DNA from: Halioglobus sp.
GTDB taxonomy: Bacteria; Pseudomonadota; Gammaproteobacteria; Pseudomonadales; Halieaceae
DNA: 43,053 nucleotides
Reading direction: 5' to 3'
Assembly (NCBI GenBank): GCA_020443425.1
Contig: JAGRIE010000035.1
Coordinates: 1 to 43,053, forward strand
Within the stretch, counting starts at the first letter, position 1; every line of letters starts with the position of its first letter. The notes under the pieces were generated by a model. That model was given only the letters and a program-made list of their open reading frames with translations. It was not told the origin of the DNA and searched no databases. Below, in pieces: positions 42,537 to 43,053 of this stretch. Made by a program: the position numbers and the translations under genes.

Positions 42537-43053
42537 AGAACAGCTGTCGCCAACTGCTCCGCATGAGCGCCGTCAGCCTGCTGGCCCTGTCGGCGAGCGC
42601 TGTGCTGTCGGAAGAGGCTGCGAACCCCGATGTCGAGGTGGATCAGTACAGCCCTCTGGGCCTGCAGGCGCGGCCGCTGCCGCGTCCCTGGGATGCCGGT
42701 GGTGCCAATGCCGTGCGTCTGGGGCTGGGCTACACCAGTGATGACAATTATATGTTCGGCGAGTACAACGGGCTCAGCCAACGCGGGCCGACGGCGATCG
42801 CCGACCTGCGCTGGCGCGACTTTCACAGCAGCGACAATTACTGGCAGGTGTCCCTGTCCGACATAGGGCTCGACACGCGCGAGGGCAAGGCGATCTGGGG
42901 GCGTGCGGATCAGCTGCGGATTACACTGGGGTTTGACTCCCAGCAACAGGTGCGCAACGACAGTGGCCAGACACCGTTTCGCGGAAACGTCACGCAGTAC
43001 CTGCCGGGCGACTGGGTCAGTGGCCAGACCACCGATGAGTTCCTGGCACTGGA
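42533..43053 (+). CDS. MtrB/PioB family outer-membrane barrel protein, 3'-truncated
   Basis: The first 173 codons are present; the gene runs off the right edge. A signal peptide (MKNSCRQLLRMSAVSLLALS) precedes a mature chain of alternating beta-strand sequence. The segments VRLGLGYTSDDNYMFGEYNG and YWQVSLSDIGLDTREGKA match the start of MtrB/PioB decaheme-associated barrels. This porin-like protein would hold the decaheme cytochrome across the outer membrane. No CxxC motif appears in the visible mature N-terminus, unlike Shewanella MtrB (CKGC). The ATG overlaps the decaheme stop by 4 bases. Confidence 0.88.
   Translation, partial: MKNSCRQLLRMSAVSLLALSASAVLSEEAANPDVEVDQYSPLGLQARPLPRPWDAGGANAVRLGLGYTSDDNYMFGEYNGLSQRGPTAIADLRWRDFHSSDNYWQVSLSDIGLDTREGKAIWGRADQLRITLGFDSQQQVRNDSGQTPFRGNVTQYLPGDWVSGQTTDEFLAL

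Noticed and set aside
1-43053. CRISPR arrays, tRNA or rRNA genes, integrases, transposases and long direct repeats
   Set aside because: None was seen when reading both strands. A tRNA or Rfam search would be needed to exclude small RNAs in the gaps.

Overview
The window is about 60% GC and densely coded, with tight operons, and its proteins have a gammaproteobacterial look: a TonB-dependent receptor, E. coli-like PckA and YjdM, a Fur box, an FNR/Anr box and a CymA-type cytochrome. My best guess is a marine, respiratory gammaproteobacterium of the Halieaceae/Cellvibrionales kind. That is inference from gene content, since no rRNA or other marker gene is present. I saw no insertion sequence, integrase, CRISPR array or tRNA. 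The window reads as ordinary chromosome rich in metal, redox and stress functions.

Left part (1-12.1 kb). A 5'-truncated pirin is followed by a lipoprotein of unknown function. A leftward operon then encodes a MarR regulator with a Cys cluster, a flavin monooxygenase-like protein and an MFS transporter; near-identical palindromes lie upstream of both the regulator and the flavoprotein. Next come pckA and a divergent yjdM/phnA, a spermidine-synthase-like protein and a large TonB-dependent receptor. A leftward stress-type group follows: a ferritin-like DUF2202 protein with an unclear start, a 33-residue membrane peptide and a DUF1269 protein.

Central part (12.1-31.7 kb). A strong promoter drives cupin, ackA, xfp and cfa. 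Phosphoketolase makes acetyl phosphate, acetate kinase turns it into ATP and acetate, and Cfa modifies membrane lipids. A Fur-box-controlled ferric iron ABC importer (fbpABC) follows, then two divergent HupE/UreJ-like proteins, a short MgtE-type transporter, a transglutaminase-like protein and a monoheme DUF3365 protein. A sulfur pair (TauE/SafE exporter and ETHE1-like persulfide dioxygenase) precedes a uracil-DNA glycosylase with Fe-S ligand spacing, a P2-type cation ATPase and a convergent MgtC/DUF4010 membrane protein.

Right part (31.7-43.05 kb). A czcCBA heavy-metal RND efflux operon is headed by a Cys/His-rich exported peptide and a MerR-type promoter with a 19-bp spacer. It converges on a KefB-like CPA2 antiporter. 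The right end holds a UbiA/MenA-like prenyltransferase, a CymA/NapC tetraheme quinol dehydrogenase, a decaheme MtrA/DmsE-type cytochrome and the start of an MtrB/PioB-type outer-membrane barrel. A perfect FNR/Anr site lies upstream of the decaheme gene. This looks like an anaerobically induced trans-outer-membrane electron conduit, and it is the most interesting system here. It continues beyond the window.
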